A stretch of 64,000 nt of DNA from Labrys okinawensis. Lineage in GTDB: Bacteria > Pseudomonadota > Alphaproteobacteria > Rhizobiales > Labraceae. Positions 25,642 to 34,463 of this stretch are shown here, in pieces. Within the stretch, counting starts at the first letter, position 1, and each line of letters opens with the position of its first letter. Location: contig NZ_PUEJ01000002.1 of the NCBI RefSeq assembly GCF_002982075.1, forward strand, positions 496,001 through 560,000. Reading direction: 5' to 3'. Under the pieces are notes generated by a model that was not told where the DNA came from, did no database searches, and was given only the letters and a program-made list of their open reading frames with translations. A program made the position numbers and the translations under genes.

Positions 25642-25726
25642 CCGGTGAAATTCCTATCAGCTCTGCCCGCCAATCGAGGTTGCCAAGCTGGGGCACCCCT
25701 TTAAGCTAAGGTCTCAGAGCAGCGGA
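25642..25726 (+). repeat. Right copy of the imperfect direct repeat bounding the islet
   Basis: Partner of 21596-21678, same orientation, about 4.05 kb away. The remainder of the 351-bp gap between the LacI gene and the FGGY kinase gene (25425-25775) shows no gene or structure I recognise. Confidence 0.75.
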
Positions 25727-25775
25727 AAGCTGTAGAATATCCGGGAGCGAACCGCGACATGGATGGTCAATAGCG

Positions 25776-27392
25776 ATGGGCGATCAATATTTCATCGGGG
25801 TCGACGTGGGTACGGGCTCGGCGCGGGCCGGCGTCTTCGATAGCAAGGGCAAGCTGCTCGGCTCGGCCAAGCAGGCGATCACGATCTGGCACGAGCCGGG
25901 CGACATCGTCGAACAATCCTCCGAGAACATCTGGCAGGCGGTCTGCACGGCCGTGAAGGGAGCGCTGGCAGAGGCTGCGGTCGAGCCGGGCGCCATCGCC
26001 GGCGTCGGTTTCGATGCGACCTGCTCGCTGGTGGTGGTCGGCAAGCAGGGCGAGCCGCTTTCGGTTGGTCCGTCTGACGATCCCAATCGCAACGTCATCG
26101 TGTGGATGGATCATCGCTCGCTCGACCAGACCCGGCGCATCAATGAGACGGGCGAGGAGGTGCTGCGCTATGTCGGCGGCGTGATCTCGCCGGAGATGGA
26201 GACGCCCAAGCTGCTCTGGCTGAGGGAGCACAAGCCCGAGATCTTCGCGGCGGCCGGCTATTTCTTCGACCTGCCCGACTATCTGAGCTGGCGCGCCACA
26301 GGCTCGCTGTCGCGCTCGGTCTGCACCGTCACCTGCAAATGGACCTATCTCGCGCATGAGAAGCGCTGGGACGCCGGCTATTTCCACAAGGTCGGCCTCG
26401 GCGCGCTTGCCGACGAAGGCTTCGCCCGCATCGGCGACACCATCGTGGATGTCGGCACGCCGCTGGGCTCGGGCCTGACGGAGGCGGCCGCCGCCGATCT
26501 TGGGCTGGCGGCCGGCATCCCCGTCGGGGCTTCGCTGATCGATGCCCATGCCGGCGGCATCGGCACCGTCGGCGCGGCTGGCAAGGACGGCGAGGGGGCC
26601 GACGTGACGGCGCGCCTCGCCTATGTCTTCGGCACCTCGGCCTGCACCATGGCGAGCACGCGCGAGGCCGCTTTCGTGCCAGGCGTGTGGGGTCCCTATT
26701 TCTCGGCGATGGTGCCCGGCCTCTGGCTGAACGAGGGCGGGCAATCGGCGGCCGGCGCGGCGCTCGACCATCTCCTCACCCTGCATCCGGCCTATGCCCA
26801 GGCCGTGGAACGGGCCGAGACCGCGGGGCGCCCCCTGCTGGCCTGGTTAGAGGCGCAGGCCAATCTCGCCGGCGATGCCACTTTGGCACGCAGCATCCAT
26901 GTCGTGCCCGAGTTCCTTGGCAATCGCGCGCCCCATGCCGATCCCGATGCCCGGGCCGTGATTGCGGGCCTGGACCTGGAGGACGATCTCGACAGCCTGG
27001 TCAGGCTCTATGTCGCCGGTCTGTGCGGCCTGGCCTATGGCGCGCGGCAGATCGTCGAGGCGATGGCGGCCAAGGGCATCGTGCTCCAGCAGATCATCAT
27101 CTCGGGCGGTGCAGCCCAGAGCCCGCTGGTGCGCCAGATCATCGCCGACGCCACGGGCATCGAGGTGGCGGTCGCGGAGACGCCGGAACCCGTCCTGCTC
27201 GGCGCGGCCATGCTCGGCGCCGTGGCCGGCAAGGCCTACCCCGCGCTGGCCGAGGCGATGAGCGGCATGTCCGCGCTCGGCGCCACCTACGCGCCCGGCC
27301 AAGGCGAGATCCGCGCCTTCCACGAGAAGAAGTTCAAGGTCTATGAAGTGCTGCAGGCGGCCGGGCGGCAAGCCCGCGAACTGATGGCCTGA
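25776..27392 (+). CDS. FGGY-family pentulose kinase
   Basis: 538 residues. The actin-like ATPase fold starts with GVDVGTGSARAGVFD (phosphate 1), and the sugar-binding region includes NVIVWMDHRS. The second half has LIDAHAGGIGTVGA, FGTSACTMA and IIISGGAAQSPLVRQIIADATG (adenosine motif). The sequence matches the YpCarbK/ribulokinase-like branch of FGGY kinases, whose known members phosphorylate D-ribulose or related pentuloses. It precedes a sugar-binding protein gene and RhaK on the same strand, so it may act on a second sugar of this locus. Substrate is inferred only. Confidence 0.9.
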   Translation: MGDQYFIGVDVGTGSARAGVFDSKGKLLGSAKQAITIWHEPGDIVEQSSENIWQAVCTAVKGALAEAAVEPGAIAGVGFDATCSLVVVGKQGEPLSVGPSDDPNRNVIVWMDHRSLDQTRRINETGEEVLRYVGGVISPEMETPKLLWLREHKPEIFAAAGYFFDLPDYLSWRATGSLSRSVCTVTCKWTYLAHEKRWDAGYFHKVGLGALADEGFARIGDTIVDVGTPLGSGLTEAAAADLGLAAGIPVGASLIDAHAGGIGTVGAAGKDGEGADVTARLAYVFGTSACTMASTREAAFVPGVWGPYFSAMVPGLWLNEGGQSAAGAALDHLLTLHPAYAQAVERAETAGRPLLAWLEAQANLAGDATLARSIHVVPEFLGNRAPHADPDARAVIAGLDLEDDLDSLVRLYVAGLCGLAYGARQIVEAMAAKGIVLQQIIISGGAAQSPLVRQIIADATGIEVAVAETPEPVLLGAAMLGAVAGKAYPALAEAMSGMSALGATYAPGQGEIRAFHEKKFKVYEVLQAAGRQARELMA

Positions 27393-27565
27393 GAAGGTCC
27401 CGGGGCTGCTCTAACCGACCTCGCGGTAACGCCGTGATTGCAAAGATCATGGCATGTGATGAGATGGGCGCGGCCGTGATTCGGCCGCTCTCGCTGCCGG
27501 TCCGGCCGTTCGATCGGGCCTGCGGCGTTCTTGCTTTTCTCGTACCACCCCCGGACGGAGTTCCC

Positions 27566-28630
27566 ATGACCGATACCTTCAGCCGCCGCCAGATCGTCAC
27601 GCTGCTGGGGGGCCTGGGGTTGGCCGGCATGTCGTCATCGGCCCTTTCGGCGCCCAATCCCAAACCCAAGCCCAAGGCCGATCCGACGCCCGTGCTGCCG
27701 GTGACCGAAGGCAGATTGCGGGTCGGGGTGATCGTGCCGGTCAAGGACGATCCCTTCTACAAGGCGTGCGCCGACGGGGCCCAGGAAGCGGCGACGCAGA
27801 TCGGCAATCTCGACATGGCCGTTGCTGCGCCGGAAAAGCGCCAGGTGCGCGAACAGGCCCTGTTCCTCAACGGTTTCGTGAAGCAGAAGGTCGATGCCAT
27901 CCTGATCAGCCCCGTCGATGCCGGCCTCCTGGCGCCGCTGTGCAAGCGCGCCATGATCCGGGGCATCAAGGTGGTCTCTTTCGAGCAGGCCCTTCCGGCC
28001 AATTCGCGCTCGGCCCATGTCGATCCTGTCGGTAACAAGGGCAAGGCGGAGAGCTTCCTGGCGATGCTGGCCGACGACGTCAAGGATGGCGGCGACATCG
28101 CCATCCTGGCCGGTGGGCGCAGCGGCGCGGACGGGCAGGGGCTGGTTTCGGAGACCATGCAGCAATGGCTCAAACCAGGCTATGGCAAGCTCAAGCTCGC
28201 CGACACGCTCTATGACAACGACAACGAGAAGGCCGGCTATGCCAGCGCGGATTTCGTGCTGAGGCAGCACCCCAATCTCAAGGGATTGCTGGTCTTCAAC
28301 CCGGCGGCCCTGGTGGGCGCGGCGCAATGCGTTTCCGACAGAGGCCTCGCCGGCAAGGTCTTCGTAACCGGTTTCGGCCGGCCGGCCGCGCTGAAGGCCG
28401 CCATGTCGGCCAAGGCGGTGGAAGGCTTCGCCGCCTCCAATCCGGTGGATATCGGCTATGCCGCCATGCAGATTGCCGCGGCGCTGGCCAGAAACACCAT
28501 GACCACCGGCACGGGCAGCCTGGTCACCGCCGGCCGCCTCGGCCAGATCGCCCTCGGCGAGAACGGCGTCCTCACCCTGCGTCCTTTCATCGTCGACGCC
28601 AGGAATTTCGACAAATATGCCGATCTCTAG
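27566..28630 (+). CDS. Sugar ABC transporter substrate-binding protein (ribose type)
   Basis: 354 residues, type I periplasmic binding fold (Peripla_BP_4): LRVGVIVPVKDDPFYKACAD at the first strand, VKQKVDAILISPVDAGLLAP, and the hinge region NLKGLLVFNPAALVGAAQ. The N-terminus has a twin-arginine-like segment SRRQIVTLLGGLGLAG, then an unusual linker rich in Pro and Lys before the mature domain. The start at 27566 is preceded by GGACGGAG; upstream in-frame codons are ignored. No ATPase or permease gene is attached, so it is either an orphan that feeds the RhaTPQ importer or a sensor. Its TAG stop forms the left edge of repeat R2. Confidence 0.87.
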   Translation: MTDTFSRRQIVTLLGGLGLAGMSSSALSAPNPKPKPKADPTPVLPVTEGRLRVGVIVPVKDDPFYKACADGAQEAATQIGNLDMAVAAPEKRQVREQALFLNGFVKQKVDAILISPVDAGLLAPLCKRAMIRGIKVVSFEQALPANSRSAHVDPVGNKGKAESFLAMLADDVKDGGDIAILAGGRSGADGQGLVSETMQQWLKPGYGKLKLADTLYDNDNEKAGYASADFVLRQHPNLKGLLVFNPAALVGAAQCVSDRGLAGKVFVTGFGRPAALKAAMSAKAVEGFAASNPVDIGYAAMQIAAALARNTMTTGTGSLVTAGRLGQIALGENGVLTLRPFIVDARNFDKYADL

Positions 28631-28665
28631 AGCAAGCGCGATTCCTTCGAATCGCGCTTTGCTCT
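28628..28665. repeat. Dispersed palindromic element, copy R2 (hairpin part)
   Basis: A 16-17 bp inverted repeat (AGAGCAAGCGCGATTC, then GAATCGCGCTTTGCTCT) with a short loop. It begins inside the TAG stop codon of the binding-protein gene (TAGAGCAAG) and shares the GCGCTTTGCTCTA end with R1 and R3. It may also act as a terminator. The downstream gap to RhaK (28666-28755) shows nothing else. Confidence 0.8.
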
Positions 28666-28755
28666 AACTCTTTGTTTTGGCGCATTTTCTTAATCGAGAA
28701 GTCTGCCGGCTTCTTTGGAAAATGCTTTGGTGAGACGTAATCCTGTGAGCCGACC

Positions 28756-30126
28756 ATGTCCGTCACCGCCGTGCTCGATGTCGGCAAGACCAATGTGAAG
28801 CTGGTCCTGTTCGACGGCGCTGCCAGCCTCTGGCAGGCTTCGATGCCGAACCGGACACTGGCCGGCCCGCCCTATCCGCATGCCGATGTCGAGGCGATCT
28901 GGCGCTTCCTGATGGAAGGGCTGCGCAAGGCCGGCGCCGAGCATGCCATCGCCGACATCGCCGTCACCACCCATGGCGCCGCCATGGCCCTGATCGGCGA
29001 TGACGATCTGGCCCTGCCGGTGATGGACTACGAGTTCGAGGGAGTCGGCGAGATCGAGGCCGAGTACGCCCCGTTCCGCCCGCCCTTTGCCGAGACGTTG
29101 TCGCCGCCCATGTCGGCGGGACTCAATTCCGGCAAGCAGATCTTCTACCAGCAGTTGCGCCACCCCGAGGAATTCGCCCGCGTCAGGCACATCGTGCCCT
29201 ATCCGCAATATTTCACCTGGCGCCTCACCGGTATCGCCCGCAACGAGATCACGGGCATCGGCGGCCATTCCGATTTGTGGGCTGTCCGTGAAAAGCGCCT
29301 GTCCTCCCTGGTGACCCGGCGTGGTTGGGAGACGCTGTTCCCGCCGCCGATCGCGGCTCACGCCGTGCTGGGCCCGCTGCGGCCCGAGATCCGGGCTGAG
29401 ACCGGCCTGCCCGACACCGTCAGGGTGCGCGCCGGCATCCATGATTCCAACGGCTCCATCCTGCCTCATCTGATCGCCTTCGAGCCGCCCTTCACGCTGG
29501 TTTCCTCCGGCACCTGGGCGGTGATCATGGCGCTCGGCGCCGATCCCGGCCGTCTCGACGCGGCCAGGGACATGCAGGCCTATGCCGATGTCGAGGCCCG
29601 GCCGGTGCCGGCGGCCAAATTCATGGGCGGCCGGGAATTTGCGGTGATTCTCGATGGTGCCCCTGCCTCCTGCTCGCTTGCCGACGCTGCGGCCGTGATG
29701 GCGGCCGGCGTGTTGGCACTGCCGAGTTTCGTGCCCAATGGCGGGCCTTTTCCGGGATATCCCGGCGCGATCCGCGGCGGGCTGCCATCCGGGGAGGGCA
29801 TGCGGGCGGCCCTGGCCAGCCTCTATTGCGTGCTTCTGACCGATTATCTCCTCGAGGCGCTTGGCGCCGGCAGCGGACCTTTGCTGATCGAGGGCAGCTT
29901 TGCCGCCAACCCGGTCTATTGCAGCCTGCTCGCGGCATTGCGCCCGGGGCAGGCGGTCCTGCCCAGCCTCGACAGCTCCGGTACCGCCTATGGCACGTCG
30001 CTTCTCGCGACCTGGCCCGAAATGCCGGCGCGCGAGCCGGCAAGGCCGGCAACGCCCTATGCCGATGCCGAGGCCCTGCTTCGCTACAAAGCCGCCTGGC
30101 GCCAGGCGCTGCCGCTGATCGCTTGA
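28756..30126 (+). CDS. rhaK: RhaK-type FGGY sugar kinase
   Basis: 456 residues. FGGY kinase with VLDVGKTNVKLVLFDG (phosphate 1), AGIHDSNGSILPHL, SSGTWAVIMALG (phosphate 2) and LIEGSFAANPVYCSLLAAL near the end. It matches the rhizobial RhaK branch, which phosphorylates a rhamnose intermediate and in Rhizobium is also needed for rhamnose uptake. The context supports this: the rhaS-rhaT-rhaP-rhaQ genes lie 1.6 kb downstream on the same strand and rhaD 10 kb upstream. Two minus-strand genes separate it from rhaS, an arrangement unlike the compact operon known from Rhizobium. Confidence 0.88.
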   Translation: MSVTAVLDVGKTNVKLVLFDGAASLWQASMPNRTLAGPPYPHADVEAIWRFLMEGLRKAGAEHAIADIAVTTHGAAMALIGDDDLALPVMDYEFEGVGEIEAEYAPFRPPFAETLSPPMSAGLNSGKQIFYQQLRHPEEFARVRHIVPYPQYFTWRLTGIARNEITGIGGHSDLWAVREKRLSSLVTRRGWETLFPPPIAAHAVLGPLRPEIRAETGLPDTVRVRAGIHDSNGSILPHLIAFEPPFTLVSSGTWAVIMALGADPGRLDAARDMQAYADVEARPVPAAKFMGGREFAVILDGAPASCSLADAAAVMAAGVLALPSFVPNGGPFPGYPGAIRGGLPSGEGMRAALASLYCVLLTDYLLEALGAGSGPLLIEGSFAANPVYCSLLAALRPGQAVLPSLDSSGTAYGTSLLATWPEMPAREPARPATPYADAEALLRYKAAWRQALPLIA

Positions 30127-30156
30127 CAAGGGAGCACGCGGCGCTTCGGGCGAGTG

Positions 30157-30753
30157 TCAGGCCGCCATCTCGACTTCGCGCGCCCGGCCGAGCCGCACCA
30201 TCCAGTCGGCCATGTCGGGGCGGTGCTGCTTCTGAAAGGCATAGTGCCGGCGAAGGGCCTGTGTCAGGCGCCCGCCCCGGCCGAGAAGTTCGTCGGCAAA
30301 GCCGATCAGCACGGAATTGGGCCAGGCCTGCGGGCGGATCGAACGCAGGCGGGCAAAGATCTCGTCCTCGGACAGGCTCGAATCGGCACGCGCCATCAGC
30401 GTCGCCATCGCGGCCGTCGAGCGCGAAACGCCCATATGGCAATGCACCAGCAGGCGTTCCGGCACGAGGATGGCGCCCGCTTCGTCGCGGGCGAAGCGCA
30501 GGATTTCGGCCATGTGCTCGCGGGCCGGCATGATCTTGCCGACCATGGGATCGATGATGTCGTCGAACTGCAGGATGGTGCGCTGGTGCACGCCATAGGC
30601 TCGGAAGGCACTCAGCTCAGGCCAGTTCGGATCGACGATCGAGAGCACGTGGCTGACGCCGGAGCCGCTGAACTGATCGAGCTCGTCGATGCCGCAGACG
30701 GTCCAGGCCGCGAAGGAAGGAAGGGAGGTCATAAGTCCTGGTCGCAATGTCAT
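30157..30753 (-). CDS. Tyrosine/dual-specificity phosphatase family protein
   Basis: 198 residues. The phosphatase P-loop C-x5-R is present in LLVHCHMGVSRSTAAM, with a preceding acidic region (FDDIIDP) that could supply the general acid. The pattern HVLSIVDPNWPEL at the start is typical of alphaproteobacterial phosphatase-like proteins of this type. Substrate unknown. Start at 30753 with AGGAG about 10 bp upstream; the ATG at 30732 is also possible. The open frame extending to 31677 is a shadow of the LysE gene. It is convergent with rhaK. Confidence 0.85.
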   Translation of the reverse strand: MTLRPGLMTSLPSFAAWTVCGIDELDQFSGSGVSHVLSIVDPNWPELSAFRAYGVHQRTILQFDDIIDPMVGKIMPAREHMAEILRFARDEAGAILVPERLLVHCHMGVSRSTAAMATLMARADSSLSEDEIFARLRSIRPQAWPNSVLIGFADELLGRGGRLTQALRRHYAFQKQHRPDMADWMVRLGRAREVEMAA

Positions 30754-30794
30754 GGTGCAAAGGCTCCTGCCTCTCAGCCGGCTAGCCGGACTGA

Positions 30795-31424
30795 TCACGA
30801 TAGGAGGGCCTTGACCGTCGTAGCGAGGAGAAGCGCCGCCATCAAGACATTCAGACAGCGCGATATTTTCGGATTTCGCAACAGGCGGGCAAGCGAGACG
30901 CCGATCGTCAGCCAGAGGAGGTGGATGGCGACGATCATCAGCCCCAGCAGCACAACCTTGATGCCGGCGTCGAGAGTGGGATTCTCGCGCAGGATGTTCG
31001 TGCTGGCGAAGACGGCCGCGAGCGCGAGATAGGCCTTTGGATTGGCGATCGCCAGCAGAAAGCCGCCCGTGAAAGCGGGCGCCGCAGCTGTCCGTTGTGC
31101 CTGCGCGGCAAGGGGCGGCGCCGTGGCGATCCTGTAGGCGAGATAGGCGATATAGGCGCCGGAGGCGACGAGGAGTGCAGGAGCGCCATACGGGATGGAG
31201 AGCAGGACGGAGACGACGCCGAAGGCGACGGCGACCAGCACTGCGCCGGTACCGGAAATCAGGCCGCAGACATAGAGCAGCGATCTCCTGAAACCGTAGG
31301 CGGCACCGGTGGCGGTTGCGCTGATGGTCGAGGGGCCGGGGCTGCCCATCACGACCAGGGCTGTCAGGACCACCGTCATGATCGAGGGCCAGATATCGGT
31401 GCCAGATATGATTTGTGCGGGCAT
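30795..31424 (-). CDS. LysE family translocator
   Basis: 209 residues with six predicted membrane helices. The N-terminal helix carries the LysE/RhtB hallmark MGSPGPSTISATATGAAYG, and GGFLLAIANPKAYLALAAVF is the second signature. Members export amino acids and related compounds. It lies upstream of the phosphatase gene on the same strand, 41 bp apart, so they may share a transcript. It is divergent from rhaS; the 282-bp gap (31425-31706) must hold both promoters, but I see no clear -35/-10 or TGAGCGA heptamer in it. Confidence 0.9.
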   Translation of the reverse strand: MPAQIISGTDIWPSIMTVVLTALVVMGSPGPSTISATATGAAYGFRRSLLYVCGLISGTGAVLVAVAFGVVSVLLSIPYGAPALLVASGAYIAYLAYRIATAPPLAAQAQRTAAAPAFTGGFLLAIANPKAYLALAAVFASTNILRENPTLDAGIKVVLLGLMIVAIHLLWLTIGVSLARLLRNPKISRCLNVLMAALLLATTVKALLS

Positions 31425-31706
31425 TGCGGGCTTTTCCTGCAGGTGATGCGGTTGCCATGCTATCCGCCGGTCCCCGGCGGGATCTTGAAGGTTTGTGCGC
31501 GTGAGGCGACGCCTTGGCCGCCCGGCGGGCCCGGTCCGTCCCAGCGTTAAAATTAATCAGACAAATTGCTGCCGACTCTTGCATTCGCCGGCGAGGCGGG
31601 CATGAATGGCGCCTCTGCGTGGGAGAGTCGGTGGCCAGTCCGGCCGTCAAACCGCCTGCGGGCAGACAGACCGGCAAGAGCCGGCTGGCAATGTGGAGGG
31701 AACGAC

Positions 31707-32729
31707 ATGTTCGACGATCAGTCTCGTCGCAGCGCCTTGAAGATCCTGGGCGGTTCGCTGCTGGCAGGCGCCCTGCCGCTCGGCGCGGTCACGCCGGCTT
31801 TCGCCGCCAACAAGCGCATCGCACTGGTGGTCAAGAATCTCGGCAATTCCTATTTCGATGCCTGCCGCGACGGCGCCCAGCAGGCGGCCAAGGAACTCGG
31901 CGGCATCGAGATCATCTATACCGCTCCCACCAAAGCGACTGCCGAGGACCAGATCGCGGTGATCGACGCGCTGATCGCCCAGAAGGTCGACGGCATCATC
32001 GTCTCCGCCAATGACGCCAACGCCCTGGTGCCCGTCGGCAAGAAGGCGGCCCAGCGCGGCATCAAGGTGATCTCCTTCGACAGCGCCATCGCCAAGGGCG
32101 GGCGCATCATGCATCTCAACGCCTCCTCCACCGAGATGATCGGCGCCAAGCAGGTGCAGATGATCTCCAAGACCCTCAAGGGCGAGGGCGAGGTCGCCAT
32201 CCTCTCCGCCGCCTCCACCATGACGAACCAGAACAGCTGGATCGCCGCGATGAAGAGGGAATGGGAGAAGCCCGAATATGCCAAGCTGAAGCTGGTCGAT
32301 ACCGTCTATGGCGACGACCAGGACGACAAGTCCTATCGCGAGATGCAGGGCCTGGTGAAGACGCATCCCAACCTCAAGGGCGTGATCTCGCCCACCACCA
32401 TCGGCATCCGCGCCGGTGCCAAGGCGATCATCGACGGCGGCCTCGCCGGCAAGGTCTTCATCACCGGCCTCGGCCTGCCTTCGGAAATGAAGGACGCCGT
32501 GCTGAAGGGCGCCTGCGATAGCTTCGCGATCTGGAATCCGGTCGATTACGGCTATTCGGCCACGCAGATCCTGGCCGGCATCATCGGTGGCGAGAGCGGC
32601 AAGCCCGGCTCCACCGTGAAGATGGGGCGCATGGGCGAGACCAAGATCGGCGAGGACGGCGAGGCGGTGATGGGCGAGCCCTTCACCTTCGACAAGTCGA
32701 ACGTCGAGAAATACGCCAAGATCTTCTGA
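31707..32729 (+). CDS. rhaS: RhaS: rhamnose ABC transporter substrate-binding protein
   Basis: 340 residues, periplasmic sugar-binding protein. A twin-arginine-like signal segment SRRSALKILGGSLLAGALP ends in TPAFAANK. The mature part has IALVVKNLGNSYFDACRDGA, GIIVSANDANALVP, RIMHLNASSTEMIG, TNQNSWIAAMKREW, YGDDQDDKSYREMQGL and FAIWNPVDYGYSA. This close series of motifs matches rhizobial RhaS. Start at 31707, with GGAGGG 7 bp upstream; earlier in-frame codons lack the signal peptide. It heads rhaS-rhaT-rhaP-rhaQ. Confidence 0.93.
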   Translation: MFDDQSRRSALKILGGSLLAGALPLGAVTPAFAANKRIALVVKNLGNSYFDACRDGAQQAAKELGGIEIIYTAPTKATAEDQIAVIDALIAQKVDGIIVSANDANALVPVGKKAAQRGIKVISFDSAIAKGGRIMHLNASSTEMIGAKQVQMISKTLKGEGEVAILSAASTMTNQNSWIAAMKREWEKPEYAKLKLVDTVYGDDQDDKSYREMQGLVKTHPNLKGVISPTTIGIRAGAKAIIDGGLAGKVFITGLGLPSEMKDAVLKGACDSFAIWNPVDYGYSATQILAGIIGGESGKPGSTVKMGRMGETKIGEDGEAVMGEPFTFDKSNVEKYAKIF

Positions 32730-32762
32730 AGATCGGACCCGGGTGAATGGCGCGCGCCCAGC

Positions 32763-32917
32763 CCGTCTCCCCTTGCGGGTATCGTCCACTCCACTGGAGT
32801 GGACTGGGTGCTCCAAAGGGCGGATGAGGGGAGAGATGCAATCTTGCAGAGTCCGCTCTGACACCCCTCATCCGTCATTGCGTTCGCAATGCCACCTTCT
32901 CCCGCAAGGGGAGAAGG
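32763..32917. repeat. RIME-like nested palindromes between rhaS and rhaT
   Basis: Outer arms GTCTCCCCTTGCGGG (32765-32779) and CCCGCAAGGGGAGAAGG (32901-32917) are inverted. Inside are a GGATGAGGGG/CCCCTCATCC pair, a perfect hairpin GTCCACTCC-ACT-GGAGTGGAC (32784-32804) and a small hairpin with CATTGCG/CGCAATG. This is the style of rhizobial intergenic mosaic elements and may stabilise or attenuate the mRNA between the binding-protein and ATPase genes. Confidence 0.85.
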
Positions 32918-32966
32918 CCTGTCGCGCCTCATTCGGGATGGCAGCGTTTCCTTGCCGGACTGTTTC

Positions 32967-34463
32967 ATGACCTCCACTCCCCTGCTTTCCCTTTCCGGCG
33001 TCTCCAAGCGTTTTCCCGGCGTGAGGGCGCTGCATGACGTCAAGCTCGCCCTCCATCCCGGGGAGGTCACGGCGCTGCTCGGGGAGAACGGTGCCGGCAA
33101 GTCCACCATCGTGAAGATCCTCACCGGCATCTACACGCCGGACGAGGGCGAACTACGGGTGGGCGGGCAGGCGGTGCATTTTTCGAGCCCGCGTGACGCC
33201 TGGGCGGCCGGCATCACCGCCATCCACCAGGAAACCATCATGTTCGACGAGCTCTCGGTCGCCGAGAACGTCTTCATGGGCCATATGCCGAAGGGGGCCG
33301 GCGGGCTGGTGGACTGGAGCAGCGTGCATGCCCGCACGCGCGACCTGCTGAAGCGGCTCGATGCCGACATCGATCCGGGCGAGCCGCTGAAGGCCCTGAG
33401 CGTGGCCCAGAAACATCTGGTCGAGATCGCCCGCGCGCTATCCCATGAGGCGCGCATCGTCATCATGGACGAGCCGACGGCGGCGCTCTCGGCCCGCGAG
33501 ATCGACGATCTCTTCCGCATCATCGACCAGCTCAAGGCCGAGGGACGGGCTATCCTGTTCATCAGCCACAAATTCGAGGAGATCTTCCGCGTCGCCGACC
33601 GCTGGCTCTGCCTGCGCGACGGCGAATATGTCGGCGATGGCGCGATCAGCGAGGCGACCCCGGCGCAACTCGTCCGCCTGATGGTCGGCCGTTCGATCGA
33701 CCAGGTCTTTCCCAAACGCGAGGTGCCGATCGGCGAGGTGGCGCTCGAGGTGAGGGACCTCGCCAATGACAGCGAGTTCGCCGAGATCTCCTTCACGCTG
33801 CGTCAGGGCGAGATCCTCGGCCTTTACGGGCTGGTCGGCGCCGGCCGGTCCGAAGCGATGCAGGCGGTGTTCGGGCTTTCCCGGCTCGACAAGGGCGAGA
33901 TCCTCGTGCGCGGCAAGGCGCTTGCGATCAGAAGCCCCGCCGATGCCATCGCCGCCGGCATCGCCTATGTGCCGGAGGACCGTCAGATCCAGGGCGCGGT
34001 GCTGCCCTTCGGCGTGCGCGAGAACACCACATTGGCGAGCCTGATGCGCCATGCCCGCCTCGGCTTCCTCAGCCTGCGCTCGGAGATCGCCGATACGCGC
34101 CGGCTCGGTACAAGGCTGGCGGTGAAGGCCGCCTCCTGGGACCAGAAACTGCAGGAACTCTCCGGCGGCAACCAGCAGAAGGTGGTGATCGCCAAATGGC
34201 TCGCCACCAATCCCAAGGTCATCATCCTGGACGAGCCGACCAAGGGTATCGACGTCGGCTCCAAGGCCGCCGTGCACGATTTCATGGTGGATCTGGCCGC
34301 CGAGGGCCTTGCCGTGGTGCTGATCTCCTCCGAGCTGCCGGAAGTGATGGGCATGTCCGACCGCATCCTGGTGATGCATGAGGGGCGCATCGTGAAGGAA
34401 TTCGCGCGCGCCGAAATGGACGCCGCCGCCATCGTCACGGCAGCCACGGGAGGGCATGCATGA
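32967..34463 (+). CDS. rhaT: RhaT: rhamnose ABC transporter ATPase (two ABC domains)
   Basis: 498 residues; sugar-type ATPase of the CUT2 class with two ABC domains. Domain 1 has Walker A GENGAGKSTIVK, a degenerate signature (ALSVAQKHLVEIARAL) and Walker B IVIMDEPTAALS. Domain 2 has a non-canonical Walker A region (GLVGAGRSEAM), signature LSGGNQQKVVIAKWL and Walker B VIILDEPTKGID. This asymmetry is normal for RbsA-like proteins, in which only one site hydrolyses ATP. Start at 32967; the open frame extends upstream into the palindromic element and should not be used. Its stop overlaps rhaP by ATGA. Confidence 0.93.
   Translation: MTSTPLLSLSGVSKRFPGVRALHDVKLALHPGEVTALLGENGAGKSTIVKILTGIYTPDEGELRVGGQAVHFSSPRDAWAAGITAIHQETIMFDELSVAENVFMGHMPKGAGGLVDWSSVHARTRDLLKRLDADIDPGEPLKALSVAQKHLVEIARALSHEARIVIMDEPTAALSAREIDDLFRIIDQLKAEGRAILFISHKFEEIFRVADRWLCLRDGEYVGDGAISEATPAQLVRLMVGRSIDQVFPKREVPIGEVALEVRDLANDSEFAEISFTLRQGEILGLYGLVGAGRSEAMQAVFGLSRLDKGEILVRGKALAIRSPADAIAAGIAYVPEDRQIQGAVLPFGVRENTTLASLMRHARLGFLSLRSEIADTRRLGTRLAVKAASWDQKLQELSGGNQQKVVIAKWLATNPKVIILDEPTKGIDVGSKAAVHDFMVDLAAEGLAVVLISSELPEVMGMSDRILVMHEGRIVKEFARAEMDAAAIVTAATGGHA

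Noticed and set aside
30754..31677. Extension of the phosphatase gene to 506 codons
   Set aside because: The extra part is a shadow of the LysE gene and overlaps it fully in another frame.
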